From Oxalobacteraceae bacterium (GTDB lineage Bacteria; Pseudomonadota; Gammaproteobacteria; Burkholderiales; Burkholderiaceae_D): a DNA stretch of 64,000 nucleotides. The translations under genes were made by a program, and so were the position numbers. The stretch spans positions 1 to 64,000 of the forward strand of contig JABTBR010000020.1 of assembly GCA_013284265.1 (NCBI GenBank), read 5' to 3'. A model generated the notes under the pieces. That model was not told the origin of the DNA, did no database searches, and was given only the letters and a program-made list of their open reading frames with translations. Of this stretch, positions 10,099 to 18,881 are shown in pieces (within the stretch, counting starts at the first letter, position 1; each line of letters opens with the position of its first letter).

Positions 10099-10115
10099 TT
10101 GAAAGGATATAGAAA

Positions 10116-12638
10116 ATGACGTCCAAGGATTGCAGTCTGTGTGGAAGGAAGGGGTTGCTCATCTACCCCGTGCGCTATGCGGTGGCCTGCCCCGCTGGCG
10201 CCGATGGCGTGCCCGGCTTAAGCGGAAACTTCCAGATCATCGATGCTCCCCAGAATGTGGGGAGCGCCAAATACGCCTTGCGCGCACTGCGCTCCGGCTA
10301 TTTGTACAGCTACGATGAAAAGCGCGACCGACTCAAAGCGTATGTGGTGATGGAGCGTGGCCACCTTTGGAATTTCCCGATCCATCTTCCACCGCCAGAC
10401 CTCAGCCAGGGCGGCATGGTGTGCATCAACTCCGTCGATATCGCCTTATCCCTGTGCGTGGACGTCACCCATTCTGATATCGATCCCGCCGGAAAAATTT
10501 GGCTAGGCTGGTCCAGCACCACTTGGACAGCTTCTTTGCTTAAGAATGCAAAAGACCTCAAATGGCGAAAAAAACACATGCAATGCGTAGACGTTCCCGC
10601 GATGCTGGCTGGCGGCGCGGCGCACACAGGTGAATTTCAAGCTTGCCATACAGGCGTATCGCATTTTGCGAGCGAACTCCGAGGCATGCACACGGCCTTC
10701 GGCTACAGCAACGCGGCGGTTAAGCACGAGAGTCGCAGAAGATACTGGAGTGCCGGAATTATCAAGACGATGTCCGAGCACTCCCCTCACCACAAAGGCT
10801 ACATCGTTGCTGTAAACGATCCGGTCGGCATCACCAATGACTTAAGCGAACTCACCATACCAACCAGGCATTCTGGATTCGATGAGCAGGTCTATCGAGG
10901 GAAGATCATTGATGATCTGCTGCGATCGACAGAATATTCCGTTCGTACGCATGCCCGCGCGAAATTCGCAGAAGAGCACACCGTTGTTGCTGATGCACGT
11001 ACCGAGGTTTATAACAATCCCAATCGCACATGGCTAGGAAACCTCAAAGACATCTTGCGCGGCGATGTCTATGACTATTATCAGAAACAAAAAAAGGCCG
11101 AAAGGAAGATGGAAGAAAGTCGACTCTCTCGTCAAAAAGCGGCCGAAGATAGCGCCTGGCGGGAACTGACCACCATCGAAGGCAAGCCAATTTTAGATGA
11201 ACAGCGAAGAAAAGAACAGCCCACCCTATACGAACAAGCCATCAAAGCATTCGAACCACAAGCCCTCGCACTTTCCAACGCTCATTTTCGTTGGCTGACA
11301 TCAGCACAACTGGCCGACTGGATGGAAGGAGTACACGACCCGGCAGATATTCGCAGCGGCTTCGCGTTCCGAGAATCGCTAGCCCAGTGTCTGGGAAAAG
11401 CCGTTGGCACCGTTCTCTGCTCCAACCAACTCAAACAATGGCTCAATTCCACAGACATTTCCAATACGCGAAACTTGTACAGCCGGGCCATGCTGTTCAA
11501 TCAAACCGAGATCCTGAGCGCGGCAGAGTCGCAAGTAGGCGGAGGCGATATAAAAGCTGAGAATCTATTAAACATTTACAAAGGCGCGTTGGAACGATTG
11601 ACCAACGGCGAAGAAAGCAAGCTGATTGATAGACTGGCTTTGACGACTACCAATATCTTGATATATGCGTTGCATCAGAGCAGTACTATGGCAATGCGTA
11701 CCCTGACACTCAACAGTCTTTCTTTGCTTGGAAAAACGTTGATCAGTCCCAGCAAGCTCCACGGAGATGACATCCAGGGGTGGGCGATAAGTCAAGCCAC
11801 CGCGCAGGGTATTCAGCTGGACACCAATGGAACTGAAACCAAGGTCGCCACAACCAAAGGCGCAAAGAAGACGATTCCACGTCTTCCTGTTGATCCATCA
11901 ATTTGCGCTTATGAATTGAATATTGCACAGCTTGAACGAATGAAGAAAATCGATTCAGACACGATCAAATCAGTAAAACTACCGGGCTTCGAATCGACAA
12001 AACGATGGTTGGCTTCGTCGCCCGATTTCAATTTGGGAGTCGTCGGTAGCATTATCCAGCTTGCAGCCCTGTACTATGCAGCCAAGGACTATCAAGGCAG
12101 TGATCGCTTCGATCAGAAGAAAACGGGCATGATTGCTGCGGTGTCTGCCGTCAGCCTAACCGCCGCAATCATGGAAACGGTCACTACCTCACTCGAAAAT
12201 TCTCCTGACCATCCCTTGTCCGCATATCTGTATAAACAATGGTCGCTAGAAAAGGAGTTCGGGAAAAAAGCAACCGTAGTCGCAAAAAAAATTGCATTGG
12301 CTGCAGGCTTGGTAATGGCTATTTTTGATGTAGTTGCTGCGTGGGATGCGAGGAAAGAAGGAGAAAAAACTCTTGCATATCTATATTTTGGAAACGCCAT
12401 TTTAGGCGGGATTTTGGCAATGGCCAGTTTTTCTATAGGAGCCACTTTTTTCTGGCCAGCATTTTTTGCTTCTTTAGTTCTCGCAATTATAATTTCACTG
12501 GTTAAAAAATCGGCGTTGAAGAAATGGCTAACGCATTGCCATTATGCAAATATCGACAAAAATCAACTTGAAACTAATATATACCCAACGCTCGAGGAAG
12601 AACTAAAAACATACCAAAATGCAATGGGAGTCGCGTAA
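10116..12638 (+). CDS. T6SS effector, VasX/BTH_I2691-like, membrane-active C-terminus
   Basis: 840 residues. The N-terminal about 330 residues carry the conserved opening CSLCGRKGLLIYPVRYAV, followed by YALRALRSGYLYSYDE, which is typical of the BTH_I2691/VasX-like effector group. A charged helical middle (QKKAERKMEESRLSRQKAAEDS) leads to a C-terminal region, about residues 640-790, with several hydrophobic helices (LGVVGSIIQLAALYYAA, AALAGLVMAIFDVVAAW-like, ILGGILAMASFSIGATFFWPAF), suggesting a pore-forming toxin. It sits between its adaptor and a membrane protein that may be its immunity factor. Base composition is more AT-rich toward the 3' end, suggesting transfer. Confidence 0.85.
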   Translation: MTSKDCSLCGRKGLLIYPVRYAVACPAGADGVPGLSGNFQIIDAPQNVGSAKYALRALRSGYLYSYDEKRDRLKAYVVMERGHLWNFPIHLPPPDLSQGGMVCINSVDIALSLCVDVTHSDIDPAGKIWLGWSSTTWTASLLKNAKDLKWRKKHMQCVDVPAMLAGGAAHTGEFQACHTGVSHFASELRGMHTAFGYSNAAVKHESRRRYWSAGIIKTMSEHSPHHKGYIVAVNDPVGITNDLSELTIPTRHSGFDEQVYRGKIIDDLLRSTEYSVRTHARAKFAEEHTVVADARTEVYNNPNRTWLGNLKDILRGDVYDYYQKQKKAERKMEESRLSRQKAAEDSAWRELTTIEGKPILDEQRRKEQPTLYEQAIKAFEPQALALSNAHFRWLTSAQLADWMEGVHDPADIRSGFAFRESLAQCLGKAVGTVLCSNQLKQWLNSTDISNTRNLYSRAMLFNQTEILSAAESQVGGGDIKAENLLNIYKGALERLTNGEESKLIDRLALTTTNILIYALHQSSTMAMRTLTLNSLSLLGKTLISPSKLHGDDIQGWAISQATAQGIQLDTNGTETKVATTKGAKKTIPRLPVDPSICAYELNIAQLERMKKIDSDTIKSVKLPGFESTKRWLASSPDFNLGVVGSIIQLAALYYAAKDYQGSDRFDQKKTGMIAAVSAVSLTAAIMETVTTSLENSPDHPLSAYLYKQWSLEKEFGKKATVVAKKIALAAGLVMAIFDVVAAWDARKEGEKTLAYLYFGNAILGGILAMASFSIGATFFWPAFFASLVLAIIISLVKKSALKKWLTHCHYANIDKNQLETNIYPTLEEELKTYQNAMGVA

Positions 12639-13777
12639 TGGATGAGAGAATATTTTATCCAAAGAAAGGAAAACCAGTTCCATCATGGGATATGCAACAT
12701 CGGCTTTCAATAAATGGAAAAGTAGGTCCAACAACAACAGACAACGGTACAATTTTTCGAGTTAATTCAACTTTCATGGATATCACCGACCAACCTCACA
12801 TGATCAGGCAATGGCTCGCTGGCGGAACATTGACCGCAGGAATCATGTTCACGTTATTCTTCTATAGTATTTTTTTAGTTTCATTTATCTACCCCCCAAA
12901 AAATTGGGAATCCATAGACACGGCAACCCTAGTTCTTATTATTTCCGCCAGCATATTTTTTGGAGCGACCACTGTCTTTTTTGGCCATCATGAATTTTTT
13001 TCACTCAAACGCCGACCAATTCGTTTTAATCGACTGACACAGAAAATTTACGCCATTCGACATAGACGCTGGTTAGAAAGAGATGTGAGAGGAGACCTCT
13101 CTTGGGAAATCTCTTGGGACAGCTCCACTATTTTTTGCGTTCACAAAGGGCCTGCAAAGTTCGATCTAGGTAACCATTACCATATTCGTTGCTATCAGTT
13201 GGACGATGCGGGCAATGTACTGCGTGCATTCGCCATGGGAAAAGATTGGCAAGGAACAAGCGGTCTTCGCGATCTGCTTGCACAATGGAATTACTGGTGC
13301 TTATACATGAACAAAGGGCCGTCTAAATTGCCAAAGCCTATGCTTTACCTTGCTGAACGTGAGGATATTATTGAAACTTTTTTTTATTGCCTGTACGAAA
13401 TTGGATTTAACTTACCAGGCTTGATTCGCATTATTCTTATACCTTTTATTCTCGTACTGACAGCACTCCGACTTATTTCACTTTTGACATGCTCCACACC
13501 TAAGTGGGCCAGCGAAGTGCTCGAAGTAAGCCAGATTTCCGAAAATGATCAATTTCACCAACCTAGTGGAGCTACTCCAATAGGTTGGGCAGCGACTGTT
13601 CGAGCTCATCGGGAAGGCAGTTACCCAGAAGGTTCAATGTGCATTACAGAAAACTGGACCGGCGAACAAGATCCACTTAAAAATGCCATGCTATGGAGAA
13701 ATGATTTGCCTCCTCACCAGTATTGCGAAGAAGCAAATCGAGAAGCTTCAGCGTTTCGTCAAAAGGAAGCGTTATGA
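12638..13777 (+). CDS. DUF6708-type membrane protein, candidate immunity factor
   Basis: 379 residues, start overlapping the effector stop (TAATG) so the two are translationally coupled. The N-terminus is soluble, then two transmembrane helices at about residues 65-85 and 95-120, a conserved soluble core with RRPIRFNRLTQKIYAIRHRRW and the WDSSTIFCVHKGP segment, then one or two membrane helices at about 245-285. The layout matches DUF6708 proteins seen beside BTH_I2691-like effectors. Inference: it protects against the pore-forming effector, though a role as effector partner is also possible. Clearly AT-rich compared with the tss genes. Confidence 0.75.
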   Translation: MDERIFYPKKGKPVPSWDMQHRLSINGKVGPTTTDNGTIFRVNSTFMDITDQPHMIRQWLAGGTLTAGIMFTLFFYSIFLVSFIYPPKNWESIDTATLVLIISASIFFGATTVFFGHHEFFSLKRRPIRFNRLTQKIYAIRHRRWLERDVRGDLSWEISWDSSTIFCVHKGPAKFDLGNHYHIRCYQLDDAGNVLRAFAMGKDWQGTSGLRDLLAQWNYWCLYMNKGPSKLPKPMLYLAEREDIIETFFYCLYEIGFNLPGLIRIILIPFILVLTALRLISLLTCSTPKWASEVLEVSQISENDQFHQPSGATPIGWAATVRAHREGSYPEGSMCITENWTGEQDPLKNAMLWRNDLPPHQYCEEANREASAFRQKEAL

Positions 13778-14034
13778 AAAACAGCAATGGAAAAGGAGTG
13801 ATCAGACTGGGCGACTCTACCTCGCACGGTGGCAAGGTAATCTCAGCATGCACCGACTTCAAGGCGCTCGGAAAGGCCATCGCCGTCAACGGTGACATGA
13901 CGATGTGCCCGCAGTGCAAAGGCACTTATCCGATTCAAGTCGCTTCCAGCGACCGTCGCCACAATGGCAAGGCCGTCGCCTACGACGGCAATCAAACCGC
14001 CTGCGGAGCAAAACTCATTTCGTCTATCAGCTAA
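13774..14034 (+). CDS. PAAR-domain spike tip protein
   Basis: 86 residues from the ATG at 13774, which overlaps the previous stop (ATGA) and follows AAAAGGAAG. It is a complete PAAR domain: IRLGDSTSHGGKV near the N-terminus, then VNGDMTMCPQCKGTYPI and VAYDGNQTACGAKL. The His and Cys residues are those expected to coordinate the metal at the tip. PAAR proteins cap the VgrG trimer and sharpen the T6SS spike. No effector extension is fused to it. It is the last gene of the vgrG-adaptor-effector module, and base composition returns toward the chromosomal norm here. Confidence 0.93.
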   Translation: MKNSNGKGVIRLGDSTSHGGKVISACTDFKALGKAIAVNGDMTMCPQCKGTYPIQVASSDRRHNGKAVAYDGNQTACGAKLISSIS

Positions 14035-14223
14035 GGTCACCGCGCATCAAATACACGTGTGCCGGGTCGGCCCATCTCGACTGGAATAAAGAGAATGACC
14101 TGATAATGGTTCGACTCATGCGCCACCCGAAGAGAAATTCTGTTACCTTTGGGAATCGCCAGTATCGCGTCTGGCGACAGCGCCCTCGCGCCGTCCGGAC
14201 GCCAGTTGAGTGGCGCCCTATCA

Positions 14224-15006
14224 ATGAACCGACGACAGATCCTTCTCCCCTTGTTTCTCCTGTGTGCAGGAGCGCTGTCGCACGAAACCAGCCACGCCGC
14301 CGAGCGCGTGATCCTGTACGGCGACGATGACTACGCGCCCTATTCCTTCGTCGAAGGCGGCAAGTTCAAAGGCATTTACGTGGATATGCTGAAGCTTGCC
14401 GCCAAACGGCTCGCGCCGCATTTCACGATCGAGCTGCAGCCCAGGCCTTGGAAACGCGGGCTGTCGGACCTTGAGCTCGGTTTATCCTTCGGCCTGTTCC
14501 CTCCCGGCCTGAAAAAGGAACGCAACTACATCCAGCCCTACTCGGTGCCCTTGTACCGCGAGACAGTGGTATTGTTTTGCAACGAGGACATCATGAAAAC
14601 ACCACGCCGGGTTTTTCCCGCCGACTTCGCCGGACTGACCGTGGGCGTGAACGCCGGTTTTCTGCTGTCGGAGCGGCTGGCCGAGGCCGCCCGCACGGGC
14701 ACGGTGGTCCTGCAGCAAGCCAAGGGCAATGACACCAACCTGAAGAAGCTCGCCCTCAAACGCATCGACTGCTATGCCAGCGACCGTGCCGCCGCGCTGT
14801 ATTCAGCCAAACACCTGCACATGGATACCCGGGCTGCAACACCGTTGCGCGAAGCTGTCGAGTTATCCGGTGAAGATACCTACATCGGCTACAGCGCATC
14901 CAACAACCCTGCCTACAAAGCCGCCTTCATCGAGGAAATGAACGCGGCGATCACTGCGATCCGGCATAGCGGCGAGGCGGCCAGGATAGAGGCCAGCTAC
15001 CGTTAA
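14224..15006 (+). CDS. Periplasmic solute-binding protein (SBP family 3)
   Basis: 260 residues from the ATG at 14224, which gives a proper Sec signal peptide (MNRRQILLPLFLLCAG, cleavage near SHAAE). The mature part opens VILYGDDDYAPYSFVEGGKFKGIYVDML, the standard start of the family 3 amino-acid-type binding fold, and includes a second-lobe TVGVNAGFLLSERLA segment. No permease or ATPase is adjacent, so it is an orphan binding protein and may serve sensing rather than uptake. An upstream in-frame start at 14149 would place the signal peptide internally and was rejected. Confidence 0.85.
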   Translation: MNRRQILLPLFLLCAGALSHETSHAAERVILYGDDDYAPYSFVEGGKFKGIYVDMLKLAAKRLAPHFTIELQPRPWKRGLSDLELGLSFGLFPPGLKKERNYIQPYSVPLYRETVVLFCNEDIMKTPRRVFPADFAGLTVGVNAGFLLSERLAEAARTGTVVLQQAKGNDTNLKKLALKRIDCYASDRAAALYSAKHLHMDTRAATPLREAVELSGEDTYIGYSASNNPAYKAAFIEEMNAAITAIRHSGEAARIEASYR

Positions 15007-15055
15007 CGCGCGGTTCCTCGCACCGTGGCGGTCAAGCTGACTCTGTGGCCGATTC

Positions 15056-15553
15056 CTATTGCACCATCGCGCTGATCCATGCCTCCAGTTGCGCATGTTC
15101 GCCGTCGCCCAGGTGGTCAAGCGTAATCAGCTCATCTGGCGCAGCAAGCTGAATAAAAATCCCCGCCGGCCGGGACGTATTTAGTCCGCGATACGCCGCC
15201 TTGAATTTCACTTCAAGCACTCTGGAAAATGGATAACTGAGCGTGATTTGCAGTCCCCGCCGCAGGCCGACGACGTCTATCATGCGGCGTCGCCTGTCGA
15301 TCGTGAGCGCCTGCACCCGCACCGCCTTCGCCGAGCGCAAAACCAGCGCGGTAAGGCCCAGTGGGGACAGCAGCAACAGGAAGAGCACGATGAAGTCAGC
15401 GATGCTGCCCGCATGCCCGGCCCAGAAAAAGGCCCAGCAGCTATAGGCAATGGACAAAGTCCACCAGAAAACGCGCCCGATTTGCATATGCCGCCTTGTC
15501 GGCGTCGGAATATGGAACGTCAGTTCGAAGCGATCGGCATTCGGATGCGACAT
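15056..15553 (-). CDS. Small membrane protein, unknown function
   Basis: 165 residues from ATG at 15553; a TTG at 15625 would add 24 residues and cannot be excluded, as neither start has a strong ribosome site. Two transmembrane helices lie near residues 28-45 (VFWWTLSIAYSCWAFFWAG) and 52-72 (IADFIVLFLLLLSPLGLTALV), followed by a basic stretch (DRRRRM) and a soluble C-terminal domain with ITLSYPFSRVLEVKFKAAY. No family recognised. It converges on the solute-binding gene. Confidence 0.65.
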   Translation of the reverse strand: MSHPNADRFELTFHIPTPTRRHMQIGRVFWWTLSIAYSCWAFFWAGHAGSIADFIVLFLLLLSPLGLTALVLRSAKAVRVQALTIDRRRRMIDVVGLRRGLQITLSYPFSRVLEVKFKAAYRGLNTSRPAGIFIQLAAPDELITLDHLGDGEHAQLEAWISAMVQ

Positions 15554-15625
15554 ACGCCACCAGCGAGCATTCACACTCGCCGCTGATTCAGGAATACCGT
15601 CAGGGATATTGGCTACTCGCGTCAA

Positions 15626-15797
15626 AATTATTTATTTGATATGCATCGAAGCTGGATTAGGCCCGAGAAATTCATTTCTGACAAGTGCCATTCGACTGGA
15701 AACGATAGATGGCACAGCGCTTATGCCCTGCCAGCATCGCGCTTTCGAAATAAAAAAGGGCTAGCGCGAAGCTAACCCTTTGTTCCTGCAACTGAAT
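15626..15797. other. Old tRNA downstream region, left island flank
   Basis: This stretch lies between the small membrane gene and the left direct repeat and contains no gene. It represents the DNA that originally followed the tRNA gene before the island inserted, because it holds a tRNA-style terminator (15752-15782) next to the displaced tRNA 3' fragment. Confidence 0.6.
15752..15782 (-). terminator. Original tRNA terminator, now at left island edge
   Basis: Read on the minus strand, AAGGGTTAGC and GCTAGCCCTT form a 10-bp stem (one G-U) around a short TTCGC-type loop, followed by a T run. It lies about 16 nt beyond the displaced 3' end of the tRNA gene, so it was probably the tRNA terminator before integration. 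Confidence 0.7.
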
Positions 15798-15845
15798 TTG
15801 GTGGGCCTCCCGTGAGTCGAACACGGCACCAACGGATTATGAGTC
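15798..15845 (-). repeat. attL: 48-bp copy of the tRNA 3' half
   Basis: Perfect 48-bp direct copy of 23748-23795, comprising the tRNA 3' end with CCA, the T-arm, the variable loop and the 3' half of the anticodon arm. Outside it the similarity stops abruptly (GTTGAT against CGCTGC). This is the signature of a tyrosine-recombinase element inserted in a tRNA gene. It is only a fragment and cannot make a tRNA. Confidence 0.92.
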
Positions 15846-15958
15846 GTTGATACAGGGCAGCTATAGACCAGCAATACCCAGCAATTCAACAACTTACGGC
15901 ACCCATGCCCCGCTTTGAATCCGCATTAACCAGCTATACCGTTGACACTTCGTTGACG

Positions 15959-16618
15959 CTAAGAAAAGAACAGATTTTTCACAGGCATATGACGCCCTAG
16001 CGCGGCGTAAGGCTCACGCTTCCGGAATTCATAGCAGGACCCCACTACTCCTGCCAACATGTCAGCGAACTGCAAACACAAACAATCTTTACTATCTCTA
16101 ATCACTGTCTCAAGTTGAGTAGGAGCCTCTTGCTCATACAACATCATTTCCATATAGTGATGAAGACTGTTGCCATTTTGAACTTTAATGGAACGCGGAT
16201 CAGGTATCAGCGTCACATGTGGATGCTTTGCCATCTCATCCAGCAGCAGCAAACGAATCATATAGTTATAGAGTTTGTTGCTGTCCCTTCTGAAATTCGC
16301 AGCAACATTCTGCTTACTTACAATGATTGACTTATAGCAAATTTCAGGATGCTTTTCACTTAGAGAAACGGCATTCCGAGCGAACGTTAAACGGGCATCG
16401 TTTGACATTTCCACCCATTTTTTTTCTCGATTCGTATCCCACTTACCGTAACGATATAAGTCTTTGACCTTGCGACGAGGCAAATGATCAAGTTCATCGG
16501 GAACAAGCAAAGCAGCAATGGTAAGGTAGCGGCTAGACCCGCCCGCACCATAGGGTTGCTCGAACGACCAGCCAAGATCGCCACTCTCATCGACGTAGAT
16601 TTGCAACGACGCACTCAC
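15959..16618 (-). CDS. DUF3800 protein (predicted RNase H-like fold)
   Basis: 219 residues. DUF3800 signatures are present: the opening YVDESGDLGW with acidic residues, a basic middle, and the C-terminal DSKDCLCLQFADMLAGVV, where Asp, Gln and Asp are conserved. The family is predicted to adopt an RNase H-like nuclease fold and is common on mobile islands and beside defence genes; its biochemical role is not established. It is the leftmost gene of the island and is transcribed toward attL. An operator-like palindrome (16750-16769) and many hairpins lie upstream. AT-richer than the flanking chromosome. Confidence 0.85.
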   Translation of the reverse strand: MSASLQIYVDESGDLGWSFEQPYGAGGSSRYLTIAALLVPDELDHLPRRKVKDLYRYGKWDTNREKKWVEMSNDARLTFARNAVSLSEKHPEICYKSIIVSKQNVAANFRRDSNKLYNYMIRLLLLDEMAKHPHVTLIPDPRSIKVQNGNSLHHYMEMMLYEQEAPTQLETVIRDSKDCLCLQFADMLAGVVGSCYEFRKREPYAALGRHMPVKNLFFS

Positions 16619-16749
16619 AAATGAAAATGGCCCCGTGTTTCCACGAGGCCATGAATTAGGGACAGCCCCTAAGATCGACGCGTTTACAACGCGCTTACGA
16701 CGCCTTACGGGTATCGCGATTGCCCTAGGATTTACCTGTCAAGAATAAT

Positions 16750-16769
16750 AGTACCCATTAGCGGGTACT
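16750..16769. promoter_or_regulatory. Operator-like palindrome AGTACCC-N6-GGGTACT
   Basis: A 7-bp perfect inverted repeat with a 6-nt spacer, about 130-150 nt upstream of the DUF3800 start. The form is that of a site bound by a dimeric helix-turn-helix repressor of the sort carried by mobile elements. No such regulator gene is left in the island. Confidence 0.45.
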
Positions 16770-16859
16770 TACGTCAATTGGAATTGCAGAAGCTCGCCGC
16801 ACAAAAAATGCAACTCTTTGATTTTTAAGGGAAAAATAAAATAGACAGTAGAGTCTATT

Positions 16860-16902
16860 ATCAGCATGGCGTATAAAGCTTAGCTTTATACGCCATGCTG
16901 AT
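16860..16902. repeat. 43-nt near-perfect palindrome
   Basis: Two 21-nt arms, fully complementary, separated by a single T (16881); the centre reads AAGCTTAGCTT. There is no T run on either side, so it does not look like a simple terminator. It belongs to the stem-loop array. Confidence 0.85.
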
Positions 16903-17126
16903 GGGGTACGTCAACAACTAAACCGTCTACGACGGCCCCACCGGGGGGGGTCTCGCTTGCGAGGCGGCGGGAGCAGGAGAGAACCCCGATCTCCTGCCCC
17001 TTGCCCTAGCGTAGCTCACTACGAAGGCGTCAAGGGGCTTTCGCGGCATATCCTCGCCGATGAATCCGGCTCCGGTATTCCACGTCCCCTTGACCCCTTC
17101 TCCGTTAGGGAGACCGGACCTAAAGG

Positions 17127-18612
17127 CATGTCGTTATACACAACTTGAAGCGAGTGCCCTGCGTCGCTCTGAAAATCGTTAACATTCAAGGACTTATCTG
17201 AGGGGCTTGTAAACTTTGTTGAGATCGCGTTTACTCTTTGATTTTGGGTGACGCATTGGCCAAGATATCGAGTCGCTGGACGGATCAAGAGTTTGCGGGA
17301 CTGGACTTGGGGGATGCGCGCCTCGACAAACGAGCGAGAACACTGGTGGAACGATTTACGGCGAAGCCGACGGCCAGCATTCCCGAGGCCTGCGATAGTT
17401 GGAGTGAAACCTGCGCGGCTTACCGCTTTCTCGGCAACGACGAAGTGTCCTGGGAGGGCATCCTGGCGCCACATTGGGAGCGCACCCTGGAACGCATGCA
17501 GGGCCATCCGGTGGTGCTGTGCATCCAGGACACTACCGAACTTGATTTCAACGGCCAGGAGGCGCAGGGGCTGGGGCCGCTGAACTATGAGGCACGGCGC
17601 GGCATGTACCTGCACCCGACCTACGCCGTCACGCCGACGCGCGAGCCACTCGGCGTACTCGATGCGTGGATGTGGGCGCGCGAGAACCGCAGCAAGGACG
17701 GCGTGCGCCACGGGCAGAATGAAAGCGAACGCTGGATCGAAGGCTACGAGCGCGTCGCCGAAATGGCCGCGACGCTGCCTGACACCCGACTGGTGTATGT
17801 GGCCGACCGAGAGGCCGACGTGGTGGCGTTGATGCGCCGCGCGCGCGACCTGGACACGCCGGCCGACTGGCTGGTGCGCGCCACGCACAACCGCAGCGTC
17901 GACAACGGCGAAAAGCTGTGGGAGCACACCTGCGACGGTATGGCGCTGGGGGAAATCACCTTCACCATGCCGGCCCGCGAAGAACAAAAGGCGCGTCCCG
18001 TGCGCCAGCAGCTCTGGGCCAGGCGAGTCGAGATCGCCGACGGCAAGGGCGGGCGCCTTGAGGTGAGCTGCATCGTGGCCCGCGAAGTGGATGCACCAGC
18101 CGGCAGCGAGGTCGTCGAATGGCGTCTGCTGACCAACCGCATCATCTCGAGCGTCGAGCAAGCCGTCGAACTCATCGAGTGGTACCGGGCGCGTTGGGAG
18201 ATCGAAATCTATTTCCATGTGATCAAAAATGGTTGCAAGGTCGAGGAACTGCAGCTGTCCGCCATCGACCGCATTGAGCGGGCGCTGGCCTTGTTCATGG
18301 TCGTGGCCTGGCGCGTCACCTATCTGATGCGCATGGGCAGAACCTGCCCCGACCTCGACGCCGCGGTGTTCTTCGATCCCGATGAAATTCGCGGCGCTCA
18401 TTTGTTGACTAAGAAAAAAATGCCGGCCACCCCGCCCCCCCCTGAACGAGATCGTGCGCCTCATCGCCCAAGTCGGCGGCTTCCTCGGCCGCAAAAGCGA
18501 TGGCGAGCCCGGCGTCAAAACGATCTGGCGCGGTTTGAATCAAGTCCACGCCGCAGCCGAAACATTACGAGCTCTGCGCGAGGGACTCGGCTGACTTATG
18601 TATAACGACATG
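17127..18612 (+). mobile_element. IS4-family (Tn5-like) insertion sequence
   Basis: Bounded by imperfect terminal inverted repeats that begin CATGTCGTTATACA at the left (17127) and, in reverse complement, the same 14 bases at the right (ending 18612). It contains one transposase gene. No target duplication could be seen in the bases directly outside the ends, so one flank may have been rearranged. The right end is 2 nt from the stop codon of the small ORF at 18615. Confidence 0.85.
17238..18594 (+). pseudogene. IS4-family transposase, frameshifted near C-terminus
   Basis: A Tn5-like DDE transposase. It has the opening DLGDARLDKRARTLVERF, catalytic Asp residues in QDTTELDF and VADREADVVAL, and the Y-(2)-R-(3)-E-(6)-K signature at residues 316-330 (YRARWEIEIYFHVIK). 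After residue about 400 the frame runs through a tract of eight C (18435-18442). Dropping one C restores the conserved ending LNEIVRLIAQVGGFLGRK...GLG with a TGA at 18592-18594. As read, translation instead continues in the wrong frame to 18605. It is a pseudogene, a homopolymer sequencing error, or possibly slippage-dependent. Confidence 0.85.
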
Positions 18613-18614
18613 TT

Positions 18615-18881
18615 CTAGGCCACCTTTTTACCTGCCTGCTGACGATGAAGATAGACATAGCGGGCAAAGCACTTTTGCGCTTCCGTGTAACAAACATTGG
18701 CATCGTCTATGTGATTGGCGTTAATCGCCGCTTCTAACAGCGCGTCGCCAGCATTTTTCCAAGCATCGGCGTTCGATGTCGAAGATAGGGCAGCTAAGAC
18801 GGATGCCGCAATTGGACTCTGTTGCTTAACCAAGGCCAGCGCCGCCCCGGCAAGCATTTCAAGTAATGGCGAACTGCTCAT
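18615..18881 (-). CDS. Small hypothetical protein
   Basis: 88 residues, start ATG at 18881 with GAGGAA directly upstream. Mostly helical by composition: an Ala/Leu-rich N-half (LLEMLAGAALALVKQQSPIAASVLAAL) and a C-half with AGDALLEAAINANHIDDANVCY that resembles a single TPR-like hairpin. The stop codon lies 2 nt from the right end of the insertion sequence, so the natural C-terminus may have been altered by the insertion. No family recognised. Confidence 0.6.
   Translation of the reverse strand: MSSSPLLEMLAGAALALVKQQSPIAASVLAALSSTSNADAWKNAGDALLEAAINANHIDDANVCYTEAQKCFARYVYLHRQQAGKKVA

Larger units (their letters stand above)
16627..17094. other. Non-coding stretch packed with stem-loops
   Basis: No plausible gene. 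At least nine perfect short inverted repeats occur in a row: 16627-16652, 16656-16672, 16679-16693, 16840-16859, 16860-16902, 16923-16935, 16952-16963, 16973-16997, 17010-17023, with an outer 9-bp pair GTCAAGGGG / CCCCTTGAC at 17029-17094 enclosing another stem at 17056-17070. It could be a structured RNA, a single-strand origin or transfer-type site, or remnants of mobile DNA. Which strand is active is unknown. Confidence 0.55.

Noticed and set aside
15798-15845. Second tRNA gene
   Set aside because: Only the 3' half is present; there is no 5' acceptor or D-arm. It is an attachment-site fragment.
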